The translations under genes were made by a program, and so were the position numbers. The notes beneath the pieces were generated by a model. It saw nothing but the letters and a program-made list of their open reading frames with translations, was not told the DNA's origin and did no database searches. From Pratylenchus scribneri (Eukaryota; Nematoda; Chromadorea; Rhabditida; Pratylenchidae): 64,000 nucleotides of DNA. The stretch spans positions 2,356,001-2,420,000 of the forward strand of contig JAQSEB010000004.1 of assembly GCA_030063045.1 (NCBI GenBank). Reading direction: 5' to 3'. Positions 1 to 12,069 of the stretch are shown here, in pieces (the stretch's first letter is position 1; each line of letters opens with the position of its first letter).

Positions 1-147
1 AATGATTTTTGCCCGTCAACTTATCCCAAATTGTTTCGAATAAGCCGGGTAAACCCTCGCTGCTGGATGCATTTGTGGAAGGCGAAGAAGGCATTGTGGG
101 TATTCCCGTAGAGGTGGAAGGCATTGAATTTGTTGTGGTGGAATTTT
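1..147 (-). CDS. partial paralogue of the ShKT secreted protein, C-terminal exon
   Basis: Read on the minus strand, an exon opens after an AATAG acceptor at 148-149 and stays open to the window edge. It encodes a Ser/Thr/Pro-rich stretch and then GLPGLFETIWDKLTGKN. That tail is very close to GLLDSIWNKLTGRN in the last exon of the neighbouring gene at 362-2792, and the exon enters in the same codon phase (1). I read it as the end of a tandem duplicate whose remaining coding sequence lies outside the window. No cysteine-rich part is visible here. Function is unknown; a secreted protein is inferred only from the neighbour. Confidence 0.6.
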
Positions 148-361
148 CTATTTTGGAAAATTTGACAAAATTTAGGCAATTGAAAACATTTTTTACTTAA
201 AATTTGTAAAATTGGAGATTTTTAGCTCAAAAAATTATTTTTAATAATAATTTCTTTATTTATTGATTACAGTATATATTCTTTTAGTATCTGGGGGATT
301 ATTAGAGGATGGTCAGGCATTAAAGAAGTTAGGGTATTTTTTCTAATTTAATCGTCTATTT

Positions 362-2792
362 TTAATTCTTTCTAAATTTATTTCGGTAAATATCCCTTAA
401 TAATATACCATTGATAAATTTCTGTCCAAGCCCTTCCGTGTCAATTTCATTCCATCCCCCATCGGCCATTTTCTTCACTTCGTCCAAGTCGAATCCATCG
501 TACCAAGATGGATCTACTTTGGTCGATTTGTCAGTAGTTCTCATTTTGCCATTCGTTGTTGTCAAAGATGGCACTGTGATGTATTGTGGATTGCCTTCGT
601 CGGATTCACTTGCATTTCGGCCAGTTAATTTATTCCAAATTGAATCAAGAAGGCCCTGTGCCGGTGATGAAGTTGGCGGTGGCACTGACATTGTGGTTGG
701 ATTTGGAGGCGACATTTCGGTAGGGATTTGTGGAACAACAATCACATTTGGAGTTCTTTTTGGAGGTAAAATTGCCGGAGAAACTCCACCAATTTTTCCT
801 TTGATCAGTGTTTTTGGTGGGTCAATATTTGAATTTGGATTTGCATTAATGCCATTTGATGGTGATGGCTTTGGTGGATCAGAATGGATTTGGGGCTGAC
901 CTGGAGAAAATTTGTCTCAAATATTTGGTAATAACTAATTTGTTCCCCACAATTTTTTTTAAAAAAATTATATTAAATTTTATTTTTCGCTAAAAATAAA
1001 TATATTTATGTGTTTTCGATGATGGGGAATCCGAATACTTCATAGTTTTTTAATAATTAAATTTCCTGAACCAGCATAGGTATAGGTTCATAAACCGGTT
1101 TGAAAATTCGAACTGAATTTTTCGATTCATATTATACATCAATCGACGCATCTAGATGAGTAGAGTAAAAATATACCATTAATTTCGAAAAAAACTCAAA
1201 AGTAAAGAAATTAAAGCCATTATGATTGTGTAAAGTTGCTTAAGTGATTGGTGGAATAAAATGTAATAACTTCTGTAGATTTGAGTTTTACACGAAACTA
1301 ATGTCATATTTATGTTTTGATCATCTAGGCGCGTTGATTTATAATATGAACCGAAAAACTTGTTGACATTGAAAAGAAATCATTGAATTATTTAATTATT
1401 TGTACTTTTTCTACATTATCAAATAATAAATATCTATTAAAATAATTCTAAAATTTATCGCATTTTTTTGAAAAATTAGTCAATTTTTTTATATAATAAG
1501 CTTAAACAAAAATATTTAAATTTAATTAAAAAGTGCTAATTTTGAATAAAATTCCCTCCCTACCTTGTGCGCCTTGGCCATTTATTGGCTGTGGGCCAAT
1601 ATCCTTTGGCGGCACCAAATGACATAATTTGCACGATTTTGGACAAAGTTTAGCCTTCGTTTCCGATTTGTACATATCCATCAAGCAGAGGCCTCTTCGT
1701 GTCCAATGCTCACATCTACAAGAAATAATAATTGAATAAATTTGAAATAATTTGTTAAATTACTGTTTGAATTTGTCGTCACAATTTTGTTGTGGATTTT
1801 GACTATTAGTAGGCAAATTGCGAAAGGAAGGTATTAAAGGGGATTGCATCAAATTGGATGTGCCATTCTCATCGTTAGGCAACATTCCACCTTAAATTTT
1901 TGATAGATTTATTAAAAATTTTTATTTTCCAACAGCAAAAATATGCAGGCCCATGCCGTTCACAGCTCATTTGTGGATTTCCAGTGCAAATTTTGCTTTC
2001 CTGATCGCAGGCTAAAATTTAACTTGAATTTAGATGGAAATGAATTGGCCACATTTTTTGATGTATTTTAAAATATATTTTTGTAAAAAATATTTATTAA
2101 ATTTATAAAGGCGAAAATAACAAAAAAAGAGGGCATTAAAAAGTGTGCCTTTATTGGATTCATACCTCCAGGCTAATTTTTAATTAAAGTTGATAACAAA
2201 GAAAAATATGGTAGTCTATTTCTTTTTAAAAATTTTTTATGATATTTTGAGAAAAATTATGAATTGAAAATCTTTAAATTGGACAAAAATGAGCTTTTTT
2301 CAATTCCTTAAACAAATCAATTAAAAAGAGTTTACCATAAATTTCCTATTAGTAACCCCGGACTAATTTTCAGAGACCCTCCGAGTGTACTAATTGGAAA
2401 TTTACGGTAATATTCTTATTAGTTTCTTTATGGTCATATTCATCAAAAAATTTAATTTTATTACAGGCAAATAATTTATTTTTGACTCGAAATCAAAATG
2501 ATAAAAATATTTCCAGTCATTCACTAATTCCAAAATAAAAGTTGTACAGTATAAAGTGAATGCTTTTAAATAAATTTACTTTTTAAAAATTCCGATACCC
2601 ATAAAATTCAATTTAGCCAAAATTTTTAATTTCAAAAAATTGCGTACGTAACACTGCCGGACTTCCATCACTGCAATTGCCAATTTGTACAATGCCATAG
2701 GCCAAATTGTTAGATTGATGATGATGAGAAATTAGAATTAGAAGGAGGACACGGGGAAAATTTAATTCAACGAAAATTTTGCGCCGGAACAT
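362..2792 (-). CDS. secreted ShKT (SXC) domain protein, 346 aa, five exons
   Basis: Exons on the minus strand are 2792-2648, 2011-1934, 1890-1764, 1715-1564 and 900-362. All junctions are GT/AG, and the total of 1041 nt is in frame with a TAA stop. Exon 1 gives an N-terminal signal peptide (MFRRKIFVELNFPRVLLLIL, then a short His run coded by CAT repeats). Exon 2 is cysteine-rich with the pair YFCC. Exons 3-4 encode a ShKT domain starting CDDKFKQCEHWTRRGLC and ending CPKSCKLC, with the six-cysteine spacing typical of the family. The last exon is long, Pro/Ser/Thr-rich and contains GLLDSIWNKLTGRN. ShKT domains are abundant in secreted nematode proteins and often bind channels or cap proteases. 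Which applies here cannot be told. Confidence 0.85.
2335..2415. repeat. short TIR-type repeat, degenerate copy
   Basis: The stretch reads CCTATTAGTAACCCCGG with AGAGACCCTC following, and ends ATTTACGGTA. The same words occur at 15248-15386 and 35920-36115, where the ends form clear inverted repeats. This copy lies in the first intron of the ShKT gene. Confidence 0.45.
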
Positions 2793-3348
2793 TTTGGATT
2801 AATTAAAAAGTCAGCAAATTTTAATAAGCATAATTGGAAAAATATTTTTATAGAAGCCTGAAAAATTCATTCAATTTCACCATTTTTAAATGCTTTATGC
2901 CTTTCCATCAAATTTACCCCTTCATTGTGTGTGTTTGTTTCAATCCATTTTGCTTATTAAAACTCCAAAAATGCATTAGAATTTGAAGGGAGAAAGCTGT
3001 GCAAATTAAACGTCCGAGGGAATAATTTAAAATTTCGGTGCTTAATTTAAATTTAAATGCCAATTACTTGGGCAATTAAAATTTATGGGTAAAATTGATT
3101 CGATTCAATTGATGGATTCTAGCATTGTTTCCATTAAAAGTGAAAATAGTTAAATTTAGTGCTGGAGGCAAAAAAAATTTGTTCCATTTATATTACAATA
3201 AGAGAGAAAATTGCACAATTAATAATGCGAGTTAAAAGAAAAGATTAAGAAAATATTTTTAATAAATTATTTAAATATTTATTATTAAAATTTCTATTTA
3301 TTTATGCCTTATTAATAAGATATTAAAATTTTTAAAGTAATAAAATTA

Positions 3349-4138
3349 AAATGTGTTTTCGTTTGCTAACTTAAAATGTGTTTTCGTTTGCTAACTTAAA
3401 ATGTGTTTTCGTTTTACTAATTTAAAATGTGTTTCATTTGCTAATTTAGAATGTGTTTTCGTTTGCCAAATTAAAATGTGTTTTCTTTTATAAATGTGTT
3501 TTTTGCTAAATTAAAATGTGTTTTCGTTTATAAATGTGTTTTCGTTTGCTAACTTAAAATGTGTTTTCGTTTGCTTAAAATGTGTTTTCGTTTTACTAAT
3601 TTAAAATGTGTTTCATTTGCTAATTTAGAATGTGTTTTCGTTTGCCAAATTAAAATGTGTTTCCGTTTGCCAAATTAAAATGTGTTTTCGTTTGAAAACT
3701 AAAAATGTGTTTCATTTGCTAATTTAAAATGTGTTTCCGTTTGCCAAATTAAAATGTGTTTTCTTTTATAAATGTGTTTTTTGCTAAATTAAAATGTGTT
3801 TTCGTTTATAAATATGTTTTCGTTTGCTAACTTAAAATGTGTTTTCGTTTGCTAACTTAAAATGTGTTTTCGTTTTACTAATTTAAAATGTGTTTCATTT
3901 GCTAATTTAGAATGTGTTTTCGTTTGCCAAATTAAAATGTGTTTTCTTTTATAAATGTGTTTTTTGCTAAATTAAAATGTGTTTTCGTTTATAAATATGT
4001 TTTCGTTTGCTAACTTAAAATGTGTTTTTGTTTGCTAACTTAAAATGTGCTTTCGTTTGCTAACTTAAAATGTGTTTTCGTTTGCTAACCTAAAATGTAT
4101 TTTCTTTTGCTAACTTAAAATGTGTTTTCATTTGCTGA
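3349..4138. repeat. minisatellite, unit about 22-25 bp (AAAATGTGTTTTCGTTTGCT)
   Basis: There are about 30 imperfect copies of a word containing AATGTGTTTTCGTTTGCTAAC, with variants ending TTTACTAATTT or TTTATAA. A larger unit of several variants is itself repeated: the TTTTATAAATGTG/TTTTTTGCTAAATT block recurs near 3490, 3770 and 3950. The array lies between the start of the ShKT gene and the galectin-like gene. Confidence 0.9.
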
Positions 4139-4139
4139 T

Positions 4140-4795
4140 TTTTATTTTTTAGATAGAATTATTTGCTGCGAATTAGCCCTTTTATTATTTTGAATAAAAA
4201 TTTCTATTTATTTATATTTTACACATATATTATTCATCAATTAACCTATCGATTAATTCCATTTATAATATTTTCATTAATTTTATAAAAAAAAGAAATA
4301 AAAAACGAATTCATATCAAAAAATAAATAGAATGAATTCAACCAATTGTTAAAATTCACTAAAAATCCTCGAAAATTCAAAATCATAATTCCCTATAATT
4401 TTTTTCCCATTGGTAATTGATAATTGTCATCATCACCCTAAAAATAAAAATTACCTAAAGTAATATTATGTAATCATAGATAAAAAAATAATTTCTCAAA
4501 ACATAATTGACATGTATGAAATTCCAAATAGAACATTGGCAAGGGCATATAACAAGGATGTTCAAGATTATTTTATATAATATTGGAAAGAAATTCCTAA
4601 AAATTTTAACATCACTTCCTTTTTATTAATTAAATAATTTTTGATAATGATTAATGAATTTTTGAAAAAAATGTGATGATTGTGATTTTGTATGATTTGT
4701 AAAATGTTTAAATTTTTATATTGCACAATCAGAAATATTTGCAATTTTTGATTAATTAATGCGATAAAAATTAATAAAAAATTTATTTTATTTAG
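4140..4795. other. AT-rich intergenic or intron DNA
   Basis: No convincing coding exon is visible. An ATG at 4512 opens a 16-codon frame that could end at a weak GTTCAA donor and join the exon at 4796 in phase 0, which would give a start for the galectin-like gene. It has no signal peptide and the donor is poor, so I do not annotate it as an exon. Confidence 0.4.
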
Positions 4796-5956
4796 GTCCC
4801 GCTTCCGCAACGTAACTGGAAATATAAGCCGTCAATACCCCTAGATGAAAACTTAAAAGCACTAATTTTTGACGGCAAAATTGACGATGATGCCACAGAA
4901 TTTTTCATCAAATTTTGGCGAATAGACAACGACAAAAATGTTAGTGTTTTGCAATTGAACATTGGAATTGGGGAGGACAAATACTTTAGCATAAAAATTG
5001 GGGTTTGATCGCTTTTTTTTATTTCTAAATCACAAAAACAAAGGAAAATGAACCCACGAAAAGTGACAAGAATCATACTTATAAAACTGGTTCACCTTTC
5101 GAGGCAATTATTCGATTCATTATTTTTGATGATAAAACTTTTGACATTTGGATGGACAATGTTTATGTGATATTTGGTGTACCAACTAATCCGCTGGGTT
5201 CATCATATCAAATTGATTATATTGAGGTTAATTTACTGTCAAACAAATTCATTAATTATTTAGTTCATTGGGGCCTCAGCAAATGCTATGATTGAAGCAA
5301 AAAATTTGATGAAATGCAACTATAAAATGGATTCAGAGAATAAAAATAGCTTGGAAATTGTTGGAAAAGTGTTGCCAATATTAGAAGAGAGAGATATTGA
5401 AAAACCTAATCATTTCTACATCAAATTGTTCACAACAATGGATAATGGTAATAATTTTATAAAAAAAAATTATGTTTACTAATTATTTGTAATATTTAAT
5501 ATCCGCCGAAACCGAGTCTTCAGAACTATTTGGAAGGTCAATTGACTTACATGTATGGGGTATTCCAATTGCTTAATGAACCCGAATATAATCTATATGT
5601 ACAAGAGGTATTATTATTTCATCCTGTTGGCCATACTTAATAAAATTTTATATTTTTTAGGAGAAAACTAATCTAGAAGAAACTCGTGATTTAAAACCTT
5701 ATAAAGATCTGAATACTGAAAATGTGGGAAGAGAATATCGCATTAAAATTTACTATAAAGATGAAAAGACAATTATTTGGACAGTTAACGCCGAAAAAGT
5801 TAAATTTAATGCAACGTTTAATACATCAAAGGGAAAATTTGCGCAAGTCATAAGATATGAGGTAGTTCGATGCCGAATTTTATGAATTAACATTATTTTA
5901 AGATCTTCGGCACGCTCATTGTTCGGCAAGAAATACGCAAGGAAAAATGCATATAG
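4796..5956 (+). CDS. galectin-like gene, 5' end not found
   Basis: Exons are 4796-5002, 5044-5226, 5264 to about 5473, 5524-5607, 5661-5861 and 5903-5956 (TAG). Most junctions are phase 0. The first two encode a beta-rich unit: FIKFWRID and VLQLNIGIG, then SPFEAIIRF and FDIWMDN. This resembles a galectin half-domain (PF..G..F.I.I, then F.v.vn). Exon 5044-5226 is 183 nt, the same size as three exons of the gene at 7663-12069, whose FDIWMNN segment is clearly related. The 5447/5473 donor is doubtful: the donor matching the paralogue (GTAATA at 5448) gives the wrong phase, while GTTTAC at 5474 keeps frame. No signal peptide exon is visible, so this may be a truncated paralogue or a decaying copy. 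Sugar binding is untested. Confidence 0.65.
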
Positions 5957-6350
5957 AAATTTATAATTTACTGAAAAGAATATCGCATAATGGATTTTTT
6001 CAAAAACTTTTATGCTTTAATTTGTTCAATATTTTTTTCGGTGCTTTATCATAAATTTTGATAAAAAAAATAATGACAATATATGGTAATTATGCCGTTC
6101 GTACCGCCTTTTTTCAACTAAAATTTTTATTTTTGACTTGAATATATGTATTATTAGGTTTCTTAGGTATGGGAATTCGAATAAAATTTTTTTCAGATTT
6201 TGGAACTTTTTAAATGGTCTAAGCCGGTTACGCGCAAAATGCTTTCAGGCGATTTTTTTAAACTTTGACTCAAAAAATGTCTCATATGACTAAAAATAGA
6301 ATGCTCTGATAACGAATATCACATCATTAGTTCCTTATTAGTGAGATAGG
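5957..6350. other. intergenic DNA, nothing recognised
   Basis: AT-rich 3' flank of the galectin-like gene. I see no exon, RNA gene or clear repeat. Confidence 0.5.
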
Positions 6351-6358
6351 GTATAAAG

Positions 6359-6850
6359 CAGAGATGCATATTTTTAAAAAAAAATGATAACCGATATCCA
6401 ATAAACGATATGCCTTCAAAAAATCCGATACACGTTTTCCTATATCCTATATGATTCAAAAAAATTCCGATAGACGATATCCGATACGCCAAAAAATGCG
6501 ATATTTTCCGATATCCGATACGATATGAAAAAAAAGCAAAATTTTTTTGTTATTGTAAAATTTTAAATTCATAAATTTTTCTTCAAATTTATCAAGTAAT
6601 TGAAATTTAAAATGTAAGAAAATCTAAAATTTTTAGCCAATTTCGCAATTGACTCTCTAAAAATTCAATTTAATTACCAGCTATACCAATAGAAAATGAC
6701 GATATAATATCGGATTTTACCAAAAATCCGATACCCGATATCCGATAAACGATATGGTCAAATAAAATCCGATAACCGATATCCGATAAACAAAAAATCC
6801 GATATTTTCCGATATACGATAACCAAAATCCGATACGATATTCATCCTTG
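6359..6850. mobile_element. hAT-like MITE built from the word CCGATATCCGATA
   Basis: The ends are inverted and imperfect: CAGAGATGCATAT on the left, ATATTCATCCTTG on the right. The flanks are GTATAAAG (6351-6358) and GTATACAG (6851-6858), an 8-bp target duplication with one mismatch. The interior is filled in both halves with reiterated GATATCCGATA words around a plain AT-rich centre. It has no ORF, so it is non-autonomous. Confidence 0.65.
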
Positions 6851-6859
6851 GTATACAGA

Positions 6860-7660
6860 AAATGTGCCAGATATAACCAGATATAGGAGGATTAAGAGGT
6901 ATATAGGGGGTATAATTTGAAAAGTGATGAAAATTTATCTGAAATGGTCTGAAAGGAATTGTAATTGAATCGAAAAGAATTCTTTTTTATTAATTGGAAA
7001 TTTTCCAAAATGTTATTTTCATAATTCTTCGTTTTATTTGTATTTATGACAAAAAAAATAAAATTTTTAAACCGGTTTTTGAACAATTTGGAGCAGTCAA
7101 AATTCGAAACAAATGAGATATTCGCAAATTTCCAGGCCTAGTAATAATACCCATAATACATACATATTTTTAAATTGAAAATCATAAAAATTTTATAAAA
7201 ATGAGCGGAAAAGAACGACATAATTACCCAATATATAGCTGACAATTGTCATACATAGAAACATGGAATGGAACTATTAAAATGGTTGAGTGTAATTGTT
7301 AGAGAATTTTGGAGTAAATAAATGGGGAATTATTTGAGAGAGAGAAGCAAATAAGCAGTATATTTAATTATTTTAATATTCCATTTTGAACCCCAATTCA
7401 AGCAGAATAATAAAAAATCAAGAAAGGTGAGAATGAGAACCCTATTTCAGGACAAAATTTTTTGAACAGCAGATTTTTTTCTTCATAATTATTAATCCTT
7501 TTGAAATACAATAAAATCTAATTTATTCTTATATTTAATCCTAATAGATATCAGATGTATTTGTTAAACAGGATTTTATTCTATCGGAAATTTTTCTAAA
7601 AATATTCGAATTTTTTATAAAAAAAATTGTTAATATTCATCACATCATTTATTTTTCCTC
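6860..7660. other. intergenic DNA, nothing recognised
   Basis: AT-rich sequence between the MITE and the 3' end of the galectin-like gene on the minus strand. No exon-like open frames with splice sites were found. Confidence 0.5.
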
Positions 7661-7662
7661 AA

Positions 7663-10600
7663 TCATTCGGCTGGTGGCACCGGCACACAGGGGGTGGATG
7701 TTTCATCAAGGACGAGGATGTCTCCAGAAATCTATAAAAAAAATCAAATTTGAAATTTATGATTTTTTAACAAATTTCTCACCGAATATTGATTTGTTGC
7801 ATCAAATTCGCCTTCAGATGTGAAAATGTGTTCAATTCCATTGATGGCGACCAAAATTTCCGATGGATTTTCCCTGTATTGAAATTTCAGATGGAAATCA
7901 TCTCCAATCTTCATCAAATTCTGGAGTCCTTTAGGTTTTTTGGGAGAAGGTAGACCGCCAATTTTCTATACGAATAAAAAATTATCATAAAATACTTTAA
8001 ATTATAAGACCTCGGTGAGTGTTACAGTTGAATTATGTTCACCAACAAATTCGGCATTAAACAAAAGAGGAACCGTATCTCCTTAAAATAAAATACGTTT
8101 TTTTTTGTATTATAAAAAAAAATATTAAATAAACCTTTATATTTCAATAAGATTTTGAAAGCACCGGATTCTTTCAACACCTTTCCAGTGATATTCAGAG
8201 TATTTTCAGCTTTCACTTTATCTATTGACATTCTGAATTTGCATTCCATTGGTGTTTTTTGGATTTGGATCATATCTCCAGAAGCATCACCGAGGATCTT
8301 AAATTGAATAATTTGGAAAAATATCATAACTTTTTGTACCTGAACATAGTTGACAACTCCATAGCCAGCAGTGGTATTGTATTGCTGGTTAATTTTCGAG
8401 TTGTTCATCCAAATGTCGAAGCTTTCATTTTTGAATTGGATCAAAATTTCAAAGGGTGAAACGGCAACGGCATCATATTGAGGCTTTCCATTTTCGAAAG
8501 TTACATCAATTGCCGCATTTTTCTTAAAAGATAATTTAGCTTAGATTTAGAAGGAATTACAAGAAGCAAACCCCTTCGGAATATTTAATGGTCCGCCCCA
8601 TAATGTTCACTGTCAATTCAAGAATGGCCTCGTAAAATCCATCCTCTCCTTTGTTCCAAAGTTTGATGGAAAACTTTTTAGGATTTTCATCATCGACTTT
8701 GCCTCGAAGCACAATTCCATCACTGTTTTTGGCGCTGATCCCTTCCATAAAATTCCATGCATTTTCAATCTTGAGCTATAAAATTTATTTTTAATTAAAA
8801 AATAGGCAAAAAAACACAAACAGTGCCAATTTCAAATTTTTTGTCATATTCGAAGCCACCATTGATCTAAAAATGTGTATAATTCTCAGTTTAACTATTA
8901 GTGTTTCCCCCATCCTCACCGTAATACGATGGGCATTCTCAAAGGCGATGTCTTTGCCAGCAGGCAATAGCACGGGTCCATAGCAGTTCATGTTGGCGAT
9001 CATATAGTTTTTGTGCAGAATGAACACCAAATGGAATGGAACGCCTTTGCCAAAATGATGTTTAATGCCTATCGTTTTATCAAAAGTATCCCATTTTTTG
9101 TTCTAAAATGGAAATAATAAATTTAAATTAATGATTTGAAATTTTATACAATTTTTTGCTCAAAAATGATGATATTTCCCGTAAAATTGATAGTCAATCG
9201 CATTCCCTGCGCTTTATCTTCAGGCTCTAAATTATTCCAATTTCATTGAATTTTGATTTCAATAAACAAACGGAATAAGTCGACCATTTCGAAAAAGAGA
9301 TATTCGGCATCATCTTTGACTTTACCATCCAAAATTCGAGTGAAATTTTCAAAGAAATTTCCAATCATTTCGATGGGACCATCCTCGAATTGCACATTTT
9401 TCTTTTCCGGATCAGGCGATTGGGCCGTTGGCAAATTGAACTGTAAATGAAGTATTTTCATTCCAGAAAATTTAATTTTTATCAGGAAAGTTTTCATTTT
9501 TATTCCGATTTTTCCGCAAAATTTTATTTTTTGTTCTGGTTGTTCCGGAAAGTTATTTTTTTCCGATTGTTCCGGAAAGTTTCATTTTTATTCCGGAAAG
9601 TTTTATTTTCTGTTCCGGTTGTTCCGGAAAGTTTCATTTTTTATTCCGGAAAGCTTTAATTTCTCTTCCGGTTGTTCCGGAAAGTTTTATTAAAGTTTCA
9701 TTTTTTGTTCTGGTTTTGTTCCGGAAAGTTTATTTTTTGTTCCGGCTGTTCCGGAAAGTTTTATTTTTTGTTCCGAAAAGTTTATTTTTTGTTCCGGTTG
9801 TTCCGGAAAGTTTTTTATTTTGTTCCGGTTGTTCCGGAAAGTTTCATTTTTATTTCGGAAAGTTTTAATTTCTGTTCCGGTTGTTCCGGAAAGTTTCATT
9901 TTTTTTTCCGGTTGTTCCGGAAAGTTTTATTTCTTGTTCTGGTTTTGTTCCGGAAAGTTTATTTTTTGTTCCGGTGGTTCCGGAAAGTTTTATTTTTTGT
10001 TCCGCTTGTTCCGGAAAGTTTATTTTTTGTTCTGATTGTTCCGGAAAGTTTTATTTTCTGTTCTGATTGTTCCGGAAAGTTTATTTGTGTTTTGGTTGTT
10101 CCGGAAAGTTTTATTTTATATTCCGGTTGTTCCGGAAAGTTTATTTTATTCCAGTTGTTCCGGAAAGCTTTATTTTTATTTTCTGGAAAGTTTTATTTTT
10201 TTCTGGAAGAATGGATAAAATGCCAAACGACTTACGAAAATTTGAATGTTTTTACAGCATTCCGACTTTTCGGTGTACAATTCCAGATGGTAGACATTCT
10301 CATCAGTCGGAAGCATGTCCAATCCAAGGCTCCAAATGCCCACATAGTTTCGCCTAAATGCAAGAATATTTTTTTCCGTTAAAATTTTAAATAAAAAAAA
10401 ATAAATTTCTTACAAAAGTGCTTGATGTTTGACCAGTTCCATGAAAAGCTTCTTCAACTGATCATTTTCAGGTTGGCGAATGCGGTTGGCTGCCTCTTCG
10501 GCCACTCCAAAACCATCACGTTTGCCCCATTCCATGAAATCACGTTTTGGGCCTAGTGAAATTAATATTAATAATTATTGTAAATTTAGATCAACCAAAA

Positions 10601-12069
10601 GTTTCGGAGAGGAAAGATTCGCCTCCATCTTTGGCACTGGCCAATTTGTAGAACAGCAATTCCAAGCGGTCTGAGCCTGATCCGGGGATGACAAAACTAA
10701 TAAAGGAATAAAAATTAAATTAAATTTAATGGAATAAACCAACGTGCGATTGGTGGTCGAGAATTTGATCACCCATTGGCCCTGATCGTTGGTGTAGATT
10801 AGAATTCCATGCCAATTGGGATGGCCAGCCTCCTCGCACCGTTTTGCCACCGAATTTCCGGGCACATTCTCCAGCTCGAATTGACGGGTTGCCTTCAATC
10901 CTCTGGCCATAGTTTCTTTCTCATCTATCTGGCCTTTATAGCAAAGCAATAGGCTGGAAAAATGAAATTTTCAAATTTTCAACAAAATAAATTCTTCCAT
11001 TTTTATGTTTCTCTCTCGAAATGTTCGCCAAAATGTTTTTAATTCTTTCCGGAAAATGTTCGCCAGAAACGTTTTTAATTCATTCCAGAAAATGTTCGCC
11101 AAAATGTTTTTAATTCTTTTCGGAAAATGTTCGCCAGAAATGTTTTTAATTCATTCCAGAAAATGTTCGTCAAAAAGTTTTTAATTCTTTCCGGAAAATG
11201 TTCGCCGGAAATGTTTTTAATTCTTTCCGGAAAATGTTCGCCAAAAATGTTTTTAATTCATTCCGGAAAATGTTCGCCAGAAATGTTTTTAATTCTTTCC
11301 GGAAAATGTTCGCCAGAAATGTTTTTAATTCTTTCCGGAAAATGTTCGCCAGAAATGTTTTTAATTCATTCCGGAAAATGTTCGCCAAAATGTTTTTAAT
11401 TCTTTCCGGAAAATGTTCGCCAGAAATTTTTTTAATTCTTTCCGGAAAATGTTCGCCAGAAATGTTTTTAATTCTTTCCGGAAAATGTTCGCCAAAATGT
11501 TTTCTTTCCGGAAAATGTTCGCCAAAATGTTTTTAATTCTTTCCTTAAAATGTTCGCCAGAAATGTTTTTAATTCTTTCCGGAAAATGTTCGCAAAAATG
11601 TTTTTAATTTCCGAAAAATGTTCGCCAGAAATGTTTTTAATTCTTTCCGGAAAATGTTCGCCAAAATGTTTTTAATTCTTTCCGGAAAATGTTCGCCAAA
11701 AAATGTTTTTAATTCTTTCCGGAAAATGTTCGCCAAAATATTTTTAAATCTTTCCGAAAAATTTTCGCCCATATTTTTTTTTAATTAATCTAATATTCAA
11801 ATTTCCCCTCAAAATTACCCTTCTTCTCCACGTGGGCCGCCTCCGCAAAATTCATGGTCCTGAAGGAAGATCACCAAGCTGTTGTGGTGCATATGAAAAT
11901 AGCCCGGCTTCGCCATGCATTGGTCCATTCGATTGTAGTCCGTGATCTTGGTGATGGTACCATTCTTGAGCGGGAATGATCCATCCAAGGAAGCAGAGCC
12001 ATCGCTGGAGCATTGAAGCAGGATCAGAATGAAGGCAAAAATGAAAACCGCTAAGCGGATTAACAACAT
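7663..12069 (-). CDS. secreted multi-domain galectin-like protein, 721 aa, 15 exons
   Basis: Exons (minus): 12069-11819, 10953-10744, 10696-10596, 10552-10414, 10353-10236, 9440-9272, 9226-9150, 9102-8920, 8866-8822, 8775-8572, 8522-8340, 8297-8135, 8081-8011, 7965-7783, 7731-7663. All are GT/AG and in frame over 2166 nt with a TGA stop. A signal peptide (MLLIRLAVFIFAFILILL) leads a roughly 270-aa cysteine- and tryptophan-containing region that I do not recognise. Then come about three galectin-like units with PFHLVFILHKNYMIANMN, SPFEILIQFKNESFDIWMNN and DDFHLKFQYRENPSEILVAI. These match the galectin pattern F-x-I then F-x-v-x-v-n. Exons 8, 11 and 14 are each exactly 183 nt and hold the same half-domain, which points to exon-wise duplication. 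Introns 1 and 5 are filled by minisatellites. The canonical HxNPR sugar-binding signature is not obvious, so lectin activity is uncertain. Confidence 0.8.
9500..10215. repeat. minisatellite with TTCCGGAAAGTTT core, inside intron 5 of the galectin-like gene
   Basis: Imperfect units of about 20-38 bp are made of GTTCCGGTTGTTCCGGAAAG and TTTTATTTTTTGTTCC. TTCCGGAA is its own reverse complement, so open frames on both strands (up to 236 codons) are repeat artefacts. Flanking exons are 10236-10353 and 9272-9440. Confidence 0.92.
11017..11770. repeat. minisatellite, unit about 36 bp (TTTCCGGAAAATGTTCGCCA)
   Basis: About 20 copies of TTTCCGGAAAATGTTCGCCAGAAATGTTTTTAATTC-type units, with AAATG/AAAATG variants. 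It fills intron 1 of the secreted galectin-like gene, between the signal-peptide exon (11819-12069) and exon 2. It shares the TTTCCGGAAA palindrome with the arrays at 9.5, 27.3 and 55.7 kb, although the rest of the unit differs. Confidence 0.93.

Noticed and set aside
9672..10382. 236-codon open frame rich in FRKVLF/VPESFIF
   Set aside because: It runs through a TTCCGG minisatellite, and equivalent frames exist in other phases and on the other strand. It ends across a genuine minus-strand exon.
11127..11772. Repeat-protein-like frames (NSFRKMFARNVF type) on both strands
   Set aside because: They are translations of a 36-bp intronic minisatellite with no start or splice context.
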